This document shows positions 43,859 to 52,280 of a stretch of DNA of 64,000 nucleotides, piece by piece. The notes under the pieces were generated by a model. It was not told the origin of the DNA. It saw only the letters and a list, made by a program, of their open reading frames with translations, and made no database searches. Positions within the stretch are counted from its first letter, which is position 1, and the number at the start of each line of letters is the position of its first letter. The stretch is from an uncultured Clostridia bacterium (GTDB lineage: Bacteria > Bacillota > Clostridia > Oscillospirales > Acutalibacteraceae). Both the position numbers and the translations under genes were made by a program. The DNA lies in the NCBI GenBank assembly GCA_937920235.1, contig CALGUK010000039.1, forward strand, positions 1 to 64,000, given 5' to 3'.

Positions 43859-45550
43859 TTAAACTGTTTCTTTTTTATTAAAAAGTCTTTTAAAGCCTTC
43901 AATAACAACGCATATTCCAAGTAAGATTATTAATGTTGCGAATACAAGTTGTAAAACATCACCAAATACATCTGCTGAAGTTGAAGTTATGAGTAACGTC
44001 GATTTTTTATAGATTGTCATGCCAAGTGCAGAGAAGGTTACTGCAAGCATAACACCAAGTGGAATGTACATAAACCAACGAACTTTCTTTGTGCGTTTAA
44101 GGAATACTGCACAGGCAAGGAAGGCAAATACGGACAAAAGTTGATTTGAAGCACCGAAAAGTGCCCATATATTTTTGTAACCTACAAGTGTCAGGCCGTA
44201 CGCTAACACGAGTGTTATAATAGTTGCAAAATATTTATTTGTAAGAACTCGTCTGACTTTACCCATATTATCATCAGTTACCGAATCGTCAAGGAAAAGT
44301 TCCTGAAATGAAAGTCTGCCAACTCTTGCAACAGAGTCAAGAGAGGTAAGTGCAAATGCAGAAATCGAAAGGGTAATGAGTGTATATACTATATCGGATG
44401 GAAGTCCCAAAGTAGTTAAGAAACCTGATACTGCACCTGCGAAAACCTGTGCCGGTGTGTTCCAGCCTTGTGCAGCAGCTTCACCAGTAGCAAATGATGC
44501 AACAGCAATAAGAGCAATTACAGCCAACATACTTTCAAGTAACATTGAGCCGAAAGATACGGGCAACATATCTTTTTCATTTTTTATCTGTTTGGATGCT
44601 GTGCCTGATGAAACAAGTGAATGGAAACCTGAAACAGCACCACATGCAATTGTTACAAAAAGAATTGGGAAAAGATAGTTTCCATCAACCTCAAACCCTA
44701 CAAAAGCAGGTAAGTTAATCTGTGGGTTTGCTATGAAAACACCGGTAACCGCTGCGATTATCATTGCCACAAGAAGATAACTGTTAAGATAGTCTCTTGG
44801 CTGGAGAAGAATCCAAACAGGCACAACCGAAGCAACGAAAATGTAAATAAATACAAAGATATGCCATACATCAAGAGATAGGAATACAGGAAGCTTAAGA
44901 CCGATAACAATTGATACAATCAACATTACTATTGCAATAATTGTGTTAATTGCTGTGGGGAATTTTGTGTATTTTAAAATAAGACCAAGAATTACAGCGA
45001 AAACGATAAACATCATAGAGGTTGTAGCAACTGCACCATTGGCTGTTATGTTAGTACTTTTGATACCCTCAGTTACAGTGAATCCCATGAATGTACCTGC
45101 AACGATATCTGCAAAAGCTGCAACAACGAGAATGCAGAAAAGCCAGCAGAAAAGCAGGAACATTTTTTTGCCTGTTTTACCAATGTATTTTTCGATTATG
45201 TAGCCAATACTTCTGCCTTTGTTTCTGACAGAAGCGTACATAGATGAAAAATCCTGTACAGCACCAAAAAATACACCGCCAATCAAAATCCAAAGCAGTA
45301 CTGGCACCCAACCAAACATTGCTGCCTGAATAGGTCCGTTAATTGGTCCTGCACCTGCGATAGATGCAAATTGATGACCGAAAACAATACTTTTGGGTGC
45401 AGGTTCATAGTCAACTCCGTCACGTTGTTCATAAGCAGGAGTTGTTCTTTTAGGGTCAACACCCCATTTTTTAGCAATCCACCTACCGTATAATATGTAT
45501 GCAAGAAGCAATACAGCAAGTGAAATAATCATTATTGTTATTCCGTTCAT
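43859..45550 (-). CDS. cstA: Carbon starvation protein CstA family transporter
   Basis: 563 residues with about 14-16 hydrophobic helices. The start 'YGRWIAKKWGVDPKRTTPAYEQRDGVDYEPAPKSIVFGHQFASIAGAGPINGPIQ' style block is the CstA signature, including the 'GHQFASIAGAGPI' loop. It is shorter than E. coli CstA (about 700) but normal for Firmicutes. CstA proteins take up peptides or pyruvate under carbon limitation. Genes either side are in the same direction with 11-15 base gaps, so uptake is coupled with an alkyl sulfatase and secreted proteins. Confidence 0.93.
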   Translation of the reverse strand: MNGITIMIISLAVLLLAYILYGRWIAKKWGVDPKRTTPAYEQRDGVDYEPAPKSIVFGHQFASIAGAGPINGPIQAAMFGWVPVLLWILIGGVFFGAVQDFSSMYASVRNKGRSIGYIIEKYIGKTGKKMFLLFCWLFCILVVAAFADIVAGTFMGFTVTEGIKSTNITANGAVATTSMMFIVFAVILGLILKYTKFPTAINTIIAIVMLIVSIVIGLKLPVFLSLDVWHIFVFIYIFVASVVPVWILLQPRDYLNSYLLVAMIIAAVTGVFIANPQINLPAFVGFEVDGNYLFPILFVTIACGAVSGFHSLVSSGTASKQIKNEKDMLPVSFGSMLLESMLAVIALIAVASFATGEAAAQGWNTPAQVFAGAVSGFLTTLGLPSDIVYTLITLSISAFALTSLDSVARVGRLSFQELFLDDSVTDDNMGKVRRVLTNKYFATIITLVLAYGLTLVGYKNIWALFGASNQLLSVFAFLACAVFLKRTKKVRWFMYIPLGVMLAVTFSALGMTIYKKSTLLITSTSADVFGDVLQLVFATLIILLGICVVIEGFKRLFNKKETV

Positions 45551-45561
45551 TTTGCTACCTC

Positions 45562-47601
45562 CTAGGGTTCAATTATGTTGAATTTTGCATTATCCGTTAC
45601 GCTGAATTGATTAAGGTTATCGACTATAAGATTAAGTTTTGTAGTATCGCCTTCGAGTTTCATTGAGGCACTGATTTTCTTCATATCTCTGCCTAGAATC
45701 AATGCAAGTGCATTTTTAGGACAGGTTATTGTAAGGTCAGCAGAATCGGATAAGCAGTTATGATACTGAAGTAATGCCCCGTTTACAAAGTGTAACATAT
45801 ACTTTTCACCAGTATTCGTCAACTCTATATTTATAACAAAATCTTCATTTGCAAGAGCTTCTTTATCGAGAAGAATTCCAATATAGTCGAATATCATTTC
45901 AGGAGTCATATTTTTTAACATACTACCATCGGATTTTGCATTCTTTCCTTTTTCTGATGCATTACCATTTCTAAGTTCAAGAGCCGCCGAAAGATATGCA
46001 TTTCTCCATGTGCCTGACTCGGATTGATAACCAAGCTGTTCCAGTGCGTCTGCACAAAGAAGTCTGGCTGCCATATTTGATGGGTCAGCATAAACTAAAA
46101 CATTGGTTACCTCTGCTACCCATTGATATTCACCCTTGTTATAATCTTCTTTGGCTTTACGCAACACTTCGTTTGTATCACCAAGATATTCAACCCATTT
46201 TTTTGCACTTTCTGTGGGTTCAAGAGGATTGAGATTTACAGGGTTAGCATCATACCAGCCAATATACTTTTGATAAACTGCCTTTGAGTTGTGAGCAACA
46301 GTTCCGTAATATTGGCGTGTAAACCAATTCTTTTCAAGCTCTTTTGGGAGTTTTATCATATTTGAAATTTCATTAGAAGTGTAACCCTGATTAATATATG
46401 TAAGTGTCTGGTCATTAATGAATTTATAAACAGCAGCAGTGTCCGTGAGATAATCATTTACAATTTCATTACCCCAATGTGGCCAATTGTGTGATTGGAA
46501 AGTAAGCTCAACTTCCTTGCCGTATAGATTTATTGCCTCTGTAATATACTTTGCCCACGCATTTCCATCGCGAATTTGTGCACCTCTTAAAGTGTAGAGG
46601 TTATGAAGCGTTGCAGTACAGTTTTCAGCAACCCAAAGAGCATTCATCTGTGGGAACCAGATATTCATTTCAGCAGGAGCTTCCGTTCCGGGAGTCATTT
46701 GAAATTCCATAGTTATACCATCAATGGTGTATGTTTCACCGGTTTCTTTTATTTCGTAAGTAGGAGCAATAAAAGAAACTGTACCTGTTGACTGTCCCAT
46801 TCCAATTCCCATAGCTACTTTGCCTTTTTCTGATTGCTCAAGAAAAACACCATACTGATAAGATGCTCTTCTGCCCATACCTTTACCTGCGTAGATGTTT
46901 TCACTTACCGCATGTTCAGTAAAATGCTGTGGAACAATTATTGGGACAAGTCCGCTTTCTAATTGCTTTTCAAGAGATAATGAGCTGTCAGCAATGATAT
47001 TATCAGTAATAACACCTTTTATTCCACCATAGTGGTCAACATGAGGATGTGAAATAATAACGGCTTTAACAGGCAACTTGCCAAGGTTCTTTTCAACAAG
47101 TTGCATTGCTGCTTGAGTACATTCAACACTCATAAGAGGGTCAAATATAATCCATCCCGTATTGCCTTTGATAAGTGTGAGATTTGCCATGTCATAGCCT
47201 CTCACCTGATAGATATTTTCGCAAACCTCAAACAATCCATATGCGTGATTATTCTTTGTATTTTCCCAAAGGCTTGGATTCACCGTATCGGGACATTCTT
47301 TATAATTATCAACAAAACTATATGCCTTCTGACTCCAGATAACATTGCCATCTGCATCCTTGATTTCAAGTGATTCAGGTGCATCTATAAGACCTTTTGT
47401 TGCAAACTTATATTCGGTTTTATTTTCAAAATCAAGTGTTGAGTAAAGCGCAGAATTAACTTGAACTGTGTATTCTGTCGCATCTTTTGTTTCTGCTGTC
47501 AATCCGAGTTTAGATACCATATCAATATTGTTATCTGAGCCACAAGCAGCAAGCGAAAATAATAATATGAACGACAGTAAAACTGATATTTTTTTCTTCA
47601 T
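45562..47601 (-). CDS. Alkyl-sulfatase-type metallo-beta-lactamase lipoprotein
   Basis: 679 residues. A lipoprotein signal ends 'SLAAC' (Cys20). The metallo-beta-lactamase zinc motif HPHVDH is at 185-190, with 'LWVAENCTATLHN' and 'FQSHNWPHWG' supplying more ligands. After the catalytic part comes a dimerisation domain (about 430-560) and a C-terminal SCP2-like domain (about 570-679), the layout of SdsA1/BDS1 alkyl sulfatases. The family hydrolyses alkyl sulfate esters to alcohol and sulfate at the cell surface. Here it may act on sulfated host or dietary amphiphiles. It is co-transcribed with cstA. Confidence 0.88.
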   Translation of the reverse strand: MKKKISVLLSFILLFSLAACGSDNNIDMVSKLGLTAETKDATEYTVQVNSALYSTLDFENKTEYKFATKGLIDAPESLEIKDADGNVIWSQKAYSFVDNYKECPDTVNPSLWENTKNNHAYGLFEVCENIYQVRGYDMANLTLIKGNTGWIIFDPLMSVECTQAAMQLVEKNLGKLPVKAVIISHPHVDHYGGIKGVITDNIIADSSLSLEKQLESGLVPIIVPQHFTEHAVSENIYAGKGMGRRASYQYGVFLEQSEKGKVAMGIGMGQSTGTVSFIAPTYEIKETGETYTIDGITMEFQMTPGTEAPAEMNIWFPQMNALWVAENCTATLHNLYTLRGAQIRDGNAWAKYITEAINLYGKEVELTFQSHNWPHWGNEIVNDYLTDTAAVYKFINDQTLTYINQGYTSNEISNMIKLPKELEKNWFTRQYYGTVAHNSKAVYQKYIGWYDANPVNLNPLEPTESAKKWVEYLGDTNEVLRKAKEDYNKGEYQWVAEVTNVLVYADPSNMAARLLCADALEQLGYQSESGTWRNAYLSAALELRNGNASEKGKNAKSDGSMLKNMTPEMIFDYIGILLDKEALANEDFVINIELTNTGEKYMLHFVNGALLQYHNCLSDSADLTITCPKNALALILGRDMKKISASMKLEGDTTKLNLIVDNLNQFSVTDNAKFNIIEP

Positions 47602-47643
47602 TATTTTTCCTCCAATTTGGTTTATTGCTTAAATTTAATAATT

Positions 47644-48132
47644 TTATATGATATAGTAATCAAACATAAAGTTTGCACTTTCACCGGCAATTCTCAATGA
47701 AACATAACCGGATACATCTTCTATCACATATGTTTGCATTAATTCGTTCAACTTGAATTCGTGAACTATTTCATCGTCAACAAGTAATACAATTTTAAAG
47801 TTACCTTCTGTGACCTGTGCGTGGTTGATATTGAATTCCATACGGTTAGCAACTATATTTTCACCATAGATTTCTTCAACACCTGTAAACTTTTCAGAAG
47901 AATAAGATGTAGAATTTGTAACAATGCCGTTTGATGTTTTCAACCCCATAGCACCTACATCACGATTTATTATGTTTGAATCTGTGATTGTTTGCAAATT
48001 GTAGTTGTCAGCACCGTTTGTGTCCTCAATATGTTCAAGACCATCCTGCATAAACCATATGATAGCAACTACTACCATAATGATAGCACCTATGCCTATA
48101 AGTATCTTTTTTGTCTTTTCATTTAATTTCAT
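47644..48132 (-). CDS. Small membrane-anchored protein of unknown function
   Basis: 162 residues: a short basic start, one membrane helix at about 9-27, then an exported beta-rich domain ('GNFKIVLLVDDEIVHEFKLNE', 'VSLRIAGESANFMFDYYI'). No lipobox and no known catalytic motif. Upstream of the alkyl sulfatase by 42 bases in the same operon and 12 bases after the preceding small gene. Function not recognised. Confidence 0.7.
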   Translation of the reverse strand: MKLNEKTKKILIGIGAIIMVVVAIIWFMQDGLEHIEDTNGADNYNLQTITDSNIINRDVGAMGLKTSNGIVTNSTSYSSEKFTGVEEIYGENIVANRMEFNINHAQVTEGNFKIVLLVDDEIVHEFKLNELMQTYVIEDVSGYVSLRIAGESANFMFDYYII

Positions 48133-48144
48133 TTTTTATTTTCC

Positions 48145-48486
48145 TCACTTTTTATTCTGGCGACAAGTACAAATACCTATCAAATCATCACCGTGCAAAT
48201 AATGCTCGCATTCTGCACACTCATTGAATCTACTCGATTTGCCTTTATAGTGCTTACAAGCATCTTGCATTTTGGTTACAAATGCCTGACCACTTTCTGT
48301 ATATTCCGGTATTTTAATAAAGTCAGGATAAATAGGCATAGGTTCAACTGCTGGATTTTCCCTTTCACATTCCTCATAATAACCGTAATACAATTTGAAT
48401 GTATGTCCTAGGATATTCAAAACTTTATAAAGGTCTCCTTCTTTTACTTGTTGCTTTGTTTCTTTAAAAGAAGAATTATCAAACAT
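48145..48486 (-). CDS. Small Cys-rich cytoplasmic protein of unknown function
   Basis: 113 residues from ATG 48486 (AAAGGTG six bases upstream; an in-frame GTG at 48495 is inside that site). The last 40 residues have a metal-site-like set of Cys and His: 'CKHYKGKSSRFNECAECEHYLHGDDLIGICTC', with two CxxC/CxC pairs, suggesting zinc or an iron-sulfur cluster. No family recognised. It is the first gene of the structural operon after the LuxR gene. Confidence 0.7.
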   Translation of the reverse strand: MFDNSSFKETKQQVKEGDLYKVLNILGHTFKLYYGYYEECERENPAVEPMPIYPDFIKIPEYTESGQAFVTKMQDACKHYKGKSSRFNECAECEHYLHGDDLIGICTCRQNKK

Positions 48487-48509
48487 CTCATTCACCTTTC
48501 TTTCTCAAT

Positions 48510-48550
48510 AAAAAAACTGCTATACCGTTTTATTGACAACAGTATAGCAG
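48510..48550 (-). terminator. Hairpin between luxR-type gene and structural operon (terminator or attenuator)
   Basis: On the minus strand CTGCTATAC and GTATAGCAG form a 9-bp perfect stem with a 16-base loop, then seven U residues. It lies 24 bases before the next start codon, so it can end the regulator transcript, attenuate the operon, or (as DNA dyad) be a regulator site. Confidence 0.65.
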
Positions 48551-48645
48551 AGATTATTTTATTTCTTTACTACCTAAAAAGGCTTTTTTTGGTCATATTT
48601 TTGAAAGTAATATATATCTTTTATGGCATATTTTGGATATGATTT

Positions 48646-49893
48646 TCATAAGAATGCAGCAAATTCATCACGGCCAACACCAGTTTTTTCTGACACGATA
48701 CGAATCGCTTGTTTAACACCTGAAAGGGACATATGAAGTTTTTCGGCAATTTCGCTGTTTTGCAGACCAAAAGAAGCAAGTTTTGCAACTTCTCTTTCTC
48801 TTTGTGAAAGTGTTGTGATAATTGTTTTTCCACGAACACTTCCACTAAGTTTTGACCACCCCGTATTATATATTTTATAAAGTGATTTGACTTTACTCCA
48901 TACATCAGGGTCAAGCCGAGTTAAACGACTTTCTAAAAGAGGATATAAAGCACGACAATATTCCGCAAGTAGTCCGTAAAGCCTGTCGTTAAGAGATAAT
49001 GCTATGGCACGGTCTATATGATAAATTGCCTGCTCATCATTTCCAATGGTATTATATACGGTAGCACAAGTCATTCGTAGATAAATTTCTGCAATAAGAG
49101 ATTTATCTGCCATCGCTTGAGAAATCATAGGCTCAATGGTAGATGGTATTATAGTCAGCAGAGCAAGTCCGTAAATACCCGGCAATTCAATTTGTTTTGT
49201 GGCTAAAGCATATCCTACGGCATATAAATACTTCGCATAAAATACCTTTGCAGCAGGGAGAGCATCATCAGGCAAAACCTCAAAACGACCAAATTTAAAC
49301 CATTCTGGAAATGTTTCAATATTATAGAGCATACTGTCAACTGCTGTAATTGAAAATGCCATAATATCACGGTCTTTATCTGTTTTTCCTGGTGCATCCG
49401 CAATATGCATCTTAGCTTTTCTCCACATATTAAGGTCACCGTGCCAGATGGCACAAAGTGCTAAAAGCATACCTGCAGAAAGAACGGCATAGAAACCAGA
49501 GTGCTTGTTTAATAAGTAATTTGCACTTTCATAAACCTTATTAATTTCACCACGAGAATACGCAATTTCTGCAGCAAAAAGAACTTGAGCTTCGTGATTA
49601 TCAGAAAGTTGTAATATACTTTCCTCAGCGGTGCCTGGGGTGTTGTATAAATCACTCATATAAAGAAATGGAGTTTTTCTCGGTAGTGGAAGATTTACAC
49701 TTAATAAATCAAACGCTTCTTTTCTGCCCGCTTTTGTTCTTCCGTCTGTTGGTTTTGCGGTATTCTGTGGTATCATCCAATCTCTGCCAAAGCGAAATGC
49801 ACCCTCAATTTTACCTTGAGAACAGAGAGCCTGAACTCTTCTTGCAGATAGTCCCCATTTTTTCGCAACATCCTCAATTTTCAAATAATCCAT
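48646..49893 (-). CDS. Dual-HTH regulator: excisionase-like N-terminus, LuxR-type C-terminus
   Basis: 415 residues. The N-terminus (1-55, 'LKIEDVAKKWGLSARRVQALCSQGKIEGAFRFGRDWMIP') is a MerR/excisionase-type helix-turn-helix. The middle (about 90-345) is all helical, TPR-like, as in MalT/LuxR-large regulators but without a P-loop. The C-terminus (about 350-415, 'TLSQREREVAKLASFGLQNSEIAEKLHMSLSGVKQ') is a GerE/LuxR DNA-binding domain. Two DNA-binding ends on one protein would allow looping or two-site binding. Has its own promoter and dyad and precedes the alkyl sulfatase/CstA operon, which it probably controls. Confidence 0.85.
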   Translation of the reverse strand: MDYLKIEDVAKKWGLSARRVQALCSQGKIEGAFRFGRDWMIPQNTAKPTDGRTKAGRKEAFDLLSVNLPLPRKTPFLYMSDLYNTPGTAEESILQLSDNHEAQVLFAAEIAYSRGEINKVYESANYLLNKHSGFYAVLSAGMLLALCAIWHGDLNMWRKAKMHIADAPGKTDKDRDIMAFSITAVDSMLYNIETFPEWFKFGRFEVLPDDALPAAKVFYAKYLYAVGYALATKQIELPGIYGLALLTIIPSTIEPMISQAMADKSLIAEIYLRMTCATVYNTIGNDEQAIYHIDRAIALSLNDRLYGLLAEYCRALYPLLESRLTRLDPDVWSKVKSLYKIYNTGWSKLSGSVRGKTIITTLSQREREVAKLASFGLQNSEIAEKLHMSLSGVKQAIRIVSEKTGVGRDEFAAFL

Positions 49894-49926
49894 TTAATAT
49901 ACCCCACACATGAGAATATTCGTCTT

Positions 49927-49989
49927 AACGAACGATATATTGTTCGTTATACCGTTATATATTATATAGGTTCTAAAACAAATTTTCAA
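49927..49989 (-). promoter_or_regulatory. Promoter and dyad of the LuxR-type gene
   Basis: Minus strand TTGAAA (49984-49989), 17 bases, TATAAT (49961-49966). Downstream, AACGAAC (49927-49933) and GTTCGTT (49942-49948) are perfect arms with an 8-base AT-rich centre, placed just after the expected start point, suited to autorepression. Confidence 0.75.
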
Positions 49990-49991
49990 GA

Positions 49992-50236
49992 AGTTATCAG
50001 TAATTTAACGATAGGTTAGAGAGATTTTCTTGCTAATCAACTAAATAAGCAATAAAAAAGCGTTGCAGAAGGGAGTGGAGATTTCCCAAATGCAACGCTT
50101 AATTCTTGTAAATGGCTTAAATGCTATCTAAAACAACGATACCACTATTAACACAAATTGTATCAATAGTGGTATCTGATTTGGCATTGACTACGCTATT
50201 TGATATAATTCGTCATTTTGGGAGTAGCGTTGTAAG
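49992..50236 (+). repeat. Dispersed two-hairpin repeat, copy 5 (most complete)
   Basis: Leader with TATCAGTAATTTAACGATAGG; hairpin A AAGCGTTGCA (50058-50067) with TGCAACGCTT (50091-50100); hairpin B GATACCACTAT (50138-50148) with ATAGTGGTATC (50166-50176); tail with ACGCTA...TAGCGT, ending GCGTTGTAAG. The A start (GCGTTGCA) is echoed at the tail end, so a near-direct repeat brackets the element. Only this copy sits between divergent genes. Confidence 0.88.
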
Positions 50237-50242
50237 TATTAT

Positions 50243-50329
50243 TACATACAGCTTAGTGAGGTTGAGATAAAACTTTAAAAAATGTTTATATACGAAAAAA
50301 AGCAACAGAATAATAGCTGTTGTTTTTTT
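50243..50329 (+). pseudogene. Recombinase-like end and orphan terminator
   Basis: After repeat 5 a frame ends 'LSEVEIKL' at a TAA (50276-50278). Thirteen bases, TAGTGAGGTTGAG, are identical to the end of the serine-recombinase fragment near 36.46 kb. A terminator follows: CAACAG (50303-50308) with CTGTTG (50317-50322) and seven Ts. It fits the tail of a lost recombinase gene. Confidence 0.4.
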
Positions 50330-50404
50330 GTTGCGTGAGTGGTATAATTATTTTAAAAAATAAGAATTTATAGGTGCAAAATATTTATATTTATTTCTTT
50401 GACA

Positions 50405-50536
50405 ATGACAATTCCTCTCTTTATATTATTTTTCGTATTCCCTGTCATTGGTTTTGCTGCTGAAAAATCATGAAAATCAGGTATAGTTGAAAGTGTTGAT
50501 GAATTTTCAAAAGAATACGGAATGATAAATGATTAA
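50405..50536 (+). pseudogene. Remnant of a small secreted protein
   Basis: ATG 50405 starts a signal-peptide-like run 'MTIPLFILFFVFPVIGFAAE' that stops after 22 codons. In the next frame 'KSGIVESVDEFSKEYG' continues to a TAA at 50534-50536. It looks like one short secreted reading frame broken by a shift. Nothing else is recognisable between 50330 and 50701. Confidence 0.35.
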
Positions 50537-50701
50537 GCAGGACATCTTGTCTTTTCTGTTCTTTGATGATATAATTTTATAAAATGATTTAGGAAAGTGA
50601 AATGACTCTCAGCAAAAAGTGGTAATCAACGGATAATGGCATTGAGCTTAGTGATAAACTTATTATAAATTGGAAAAACAAATAAAAAAGGAGATAAAAT
50701 T

Positions 50702-51727
50702 ATGGCAGCAATTTTACAAAAAATACTCAGCTTTTTAACTTCCGTTATTGTATTTATTACCGGCTTATTTGGATTTGGCGGTTCTAATGAAGGTAAAGTG
50801 GATGATTTCAAGGTAACAACCTATTTAAGAGGTGACAGTGTTTATTCTGCAACCGACCTTAAATCTGAGGATTTCGACATCATAACTGACCTTATAATTT
50901 TCGAATGTGCCACATTCAACAACAAAGGTGAGGTTGAATATGACGAGGCAAAAATGGAAAGAGTTATGTCTGCTGTTCGTACTGTCATTGGTGACAGAGA
51001 TATCCACATTACCCTAAATATTCTCGGTCCTTCAGCTAACACAGATTCCAATGATTGGTATGAACAGATGGATTCTCAGAGCAAAGAGCACAACAAAGCC
51101 TTTAAAAGCGGAGTTCTTGAAGAAAACATTGTAGAAGTTCTTGAAAAATATGACTTTGACGGTGTTCACTTTGACTACGAATACCCGCTTTCAGATAAAG
51201 CATGGTACTATTTCAACAGATTTCTTGTTTCACTCGGGCGCGAACTGGGAGATGATTATACCCTCGGTGTTGCAGCCAGCACATGGAATATGCATTTCAC
51301 CTTTAATGCTATTTCGGCTGTTGACACTTTCGAGCTTATGACTTATGACTATGTTGATGCAAACGGAAAGCACGCAACTTATGAGGATACTGTTGCTCAG
51401 CTTGAGCAAATCAAGGACTTAGGTATTCCGGTAAGTAGGATAAATATTGGCCTTCCTTTCTATTCAAGACCAACAGACCTGTCAGCTTATTGGTACGGTT
51501 ATAATAGTTGCTATGATAAAATGACCGAGGACGGCTGGTATCATTGTGATGAAATAAACAAGGATTTTTGGTTCAACACTCCTGATGTTATAAGTCAGAA
51601 AACGCAGTACGGCATCGATAATGGTTTCGGTGGTGTTATGATATGGCACTACAGCTGTGACCTTCCTTCAACTCACGAAGGCTCACTTCTCAGAGCTATC
51701 GGTGAAACAGTAGATAATAATTATTGA
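50702..51727 (+). CDS. GH18-family glycoside hydrolase (chitinase/endoglycosidase-like)
   Basis: 341 residues. A hydrophobic N-terminal helix (about 5-25) suggests export or membrane anchoring. The GH18 catalytic signature DGVHFDYE is at 153-160, with Glu160 as acid/base and Asp158 as helper; 'LMTYDY' and 'GGVMIWHYSCD' form the remaining barrel elements. The family cleaves chitin, peptidoglycan-like or N-glycan GlcNAc-beta-1,4 bonds by substrate-assisted catalysis. Close to a fucose/sialidase region, an N-glycan or mucin role is attractive; spore-cortex lytic paralogues also exist. Good AAAGGAGAT ribosome site; single gene. Confidence 0.9.
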   Translation: MAAILQKILSFLTSVIVFITGLFGFGGSNEGKVDDFKVTTYLRGDSVYSATDLKSEDFDIITDLIIFECATFNNKGEVEYDEAKMERVMSAVRTVIGDRDIHITLNILGPSANTDSNDWYEQMDSQSKEHNKAFKSGVLEENIVEVLEKYDFDGVHFDYEYPLSDKAWYYFNRFLVSLGRELGDDYTLGVAASTWNMHFTFNAISAVDTFELMTYDYVDANGKHATYEDTVAQLEQIKDLGIPVSRINIGLPFYSRPTDLSAYWYGYNSCYDKMTEDGWYHCDEINKDFWFNTPDVISQKTQYGIDNGFGGVMIWHYSCDLPSTHEGSLLRAIGETVDNNY

Positions 51728-51734
51728 TAAAACG

Positions 51735-51768
51735 AAGCCTCACATTGTATGAACAGTGTGAGGCTTTT
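51735..51768 (+). terminator. Terminator after GH18
   Basis: AAGCCTCACA (51735-51744) pairs with TGTGAGGCTT (51757-51766), followed by TT. Confidence 0.8.
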
Positions 51769-51877
51769 GCGAAGGAGGTATATTACGAAAGTTATTGAAG
51801 AGGGTTGGTGTTCCGGCAACAATTCTTACCCGACAAACGGTGCAGATGTTGAAAGATATAAAAATATACGAATAAGG

Positions 51878-51911
51878 AATAAGACCTGCCTTTTAAAAAG
51901 CGGGTCTTATT
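51878..51911. terminator. Second hairpin in the GH18-tRNA gap
   Basis: AATAAGACC (51878-51886) pairs with GGTCTTATT (51903-51911). The 100 bases before it hold an AGGAGG-like site and about 30 codons of weak coding-like sequence, possibly a lost short gene. Confidence 0.55.
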
Positions 51912-51954
51912 CTTTGTAATTATGCTTACAGCTTCTGGAACCTTGTTGTTTTAC

Positions 51955-52084
51955 AATAAAAAGCGTTGCAAGAGGGAGTGGTGATTTCCCAAATGCAACG
52001 CTTAATTCTTTTAAGTGGCTTAAATGCTATATAAAACAACGATACCACTATCAATACAAATTGTATCAATAGTGGTATCTGATT
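51955..52084 (+). repeat. Dispersed two-hairpin repeat, copy 6, abutting tRNA
   Basis: Hairpin A AAGCGTTGCA (51961-51970) with TGCAACGCTT (51994-52003); hairpin B GATACCACTAT (52041-52051) with ATAGTGGTATC (52069-52079), then TGATTTGG. The last TGG of this conserved string is the CCA end of the tRNA, read on the other strand. The tail seen in copies 2, 4 and 5 is absent. On the minus strand, hairpin B followed by GTTGTTTTAT would be the tRNA terminator. Confidence 0.88.
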
Positions 52085-52160
<76 letters not shown>

Positions 52161-52193
52161 ATATTTAACGACTACTCTCTTGAGTGCCATATA

Positions 52194-52222
52194 ATAATAC
52201 ACTGATTTTACTGTTTTGTCAA
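52194..52222 (-). promoter_or_regulatory. tRNA-Met promoter
   Basis: TTGACA (52217-52222), 17 bases, TATTAT (52194-52199) on the minus strand, about 34 bases before the tRNA 5' end. Confidence 0.8.
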
Positions 52223-52280
52223 GTACTTTTTACAACATATTTTATTTATATGTTAATATTATATATCGTTATACAGGAAA

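Noticed and set aside
27606..50236. CRISPR array made of the repeated hairpins
   Set aside because: Copies are kilobases apart, have no regular spacers, and no cas genes are present.
27606..52084. True integron cassette array with attC sites
   Set aside because: Hairpins do not fit the attC core words (GTTRRRY/RYYYAAC), modules are multi-gene operons in both directions, and there is no integron integrase. Kept only as an analogy.
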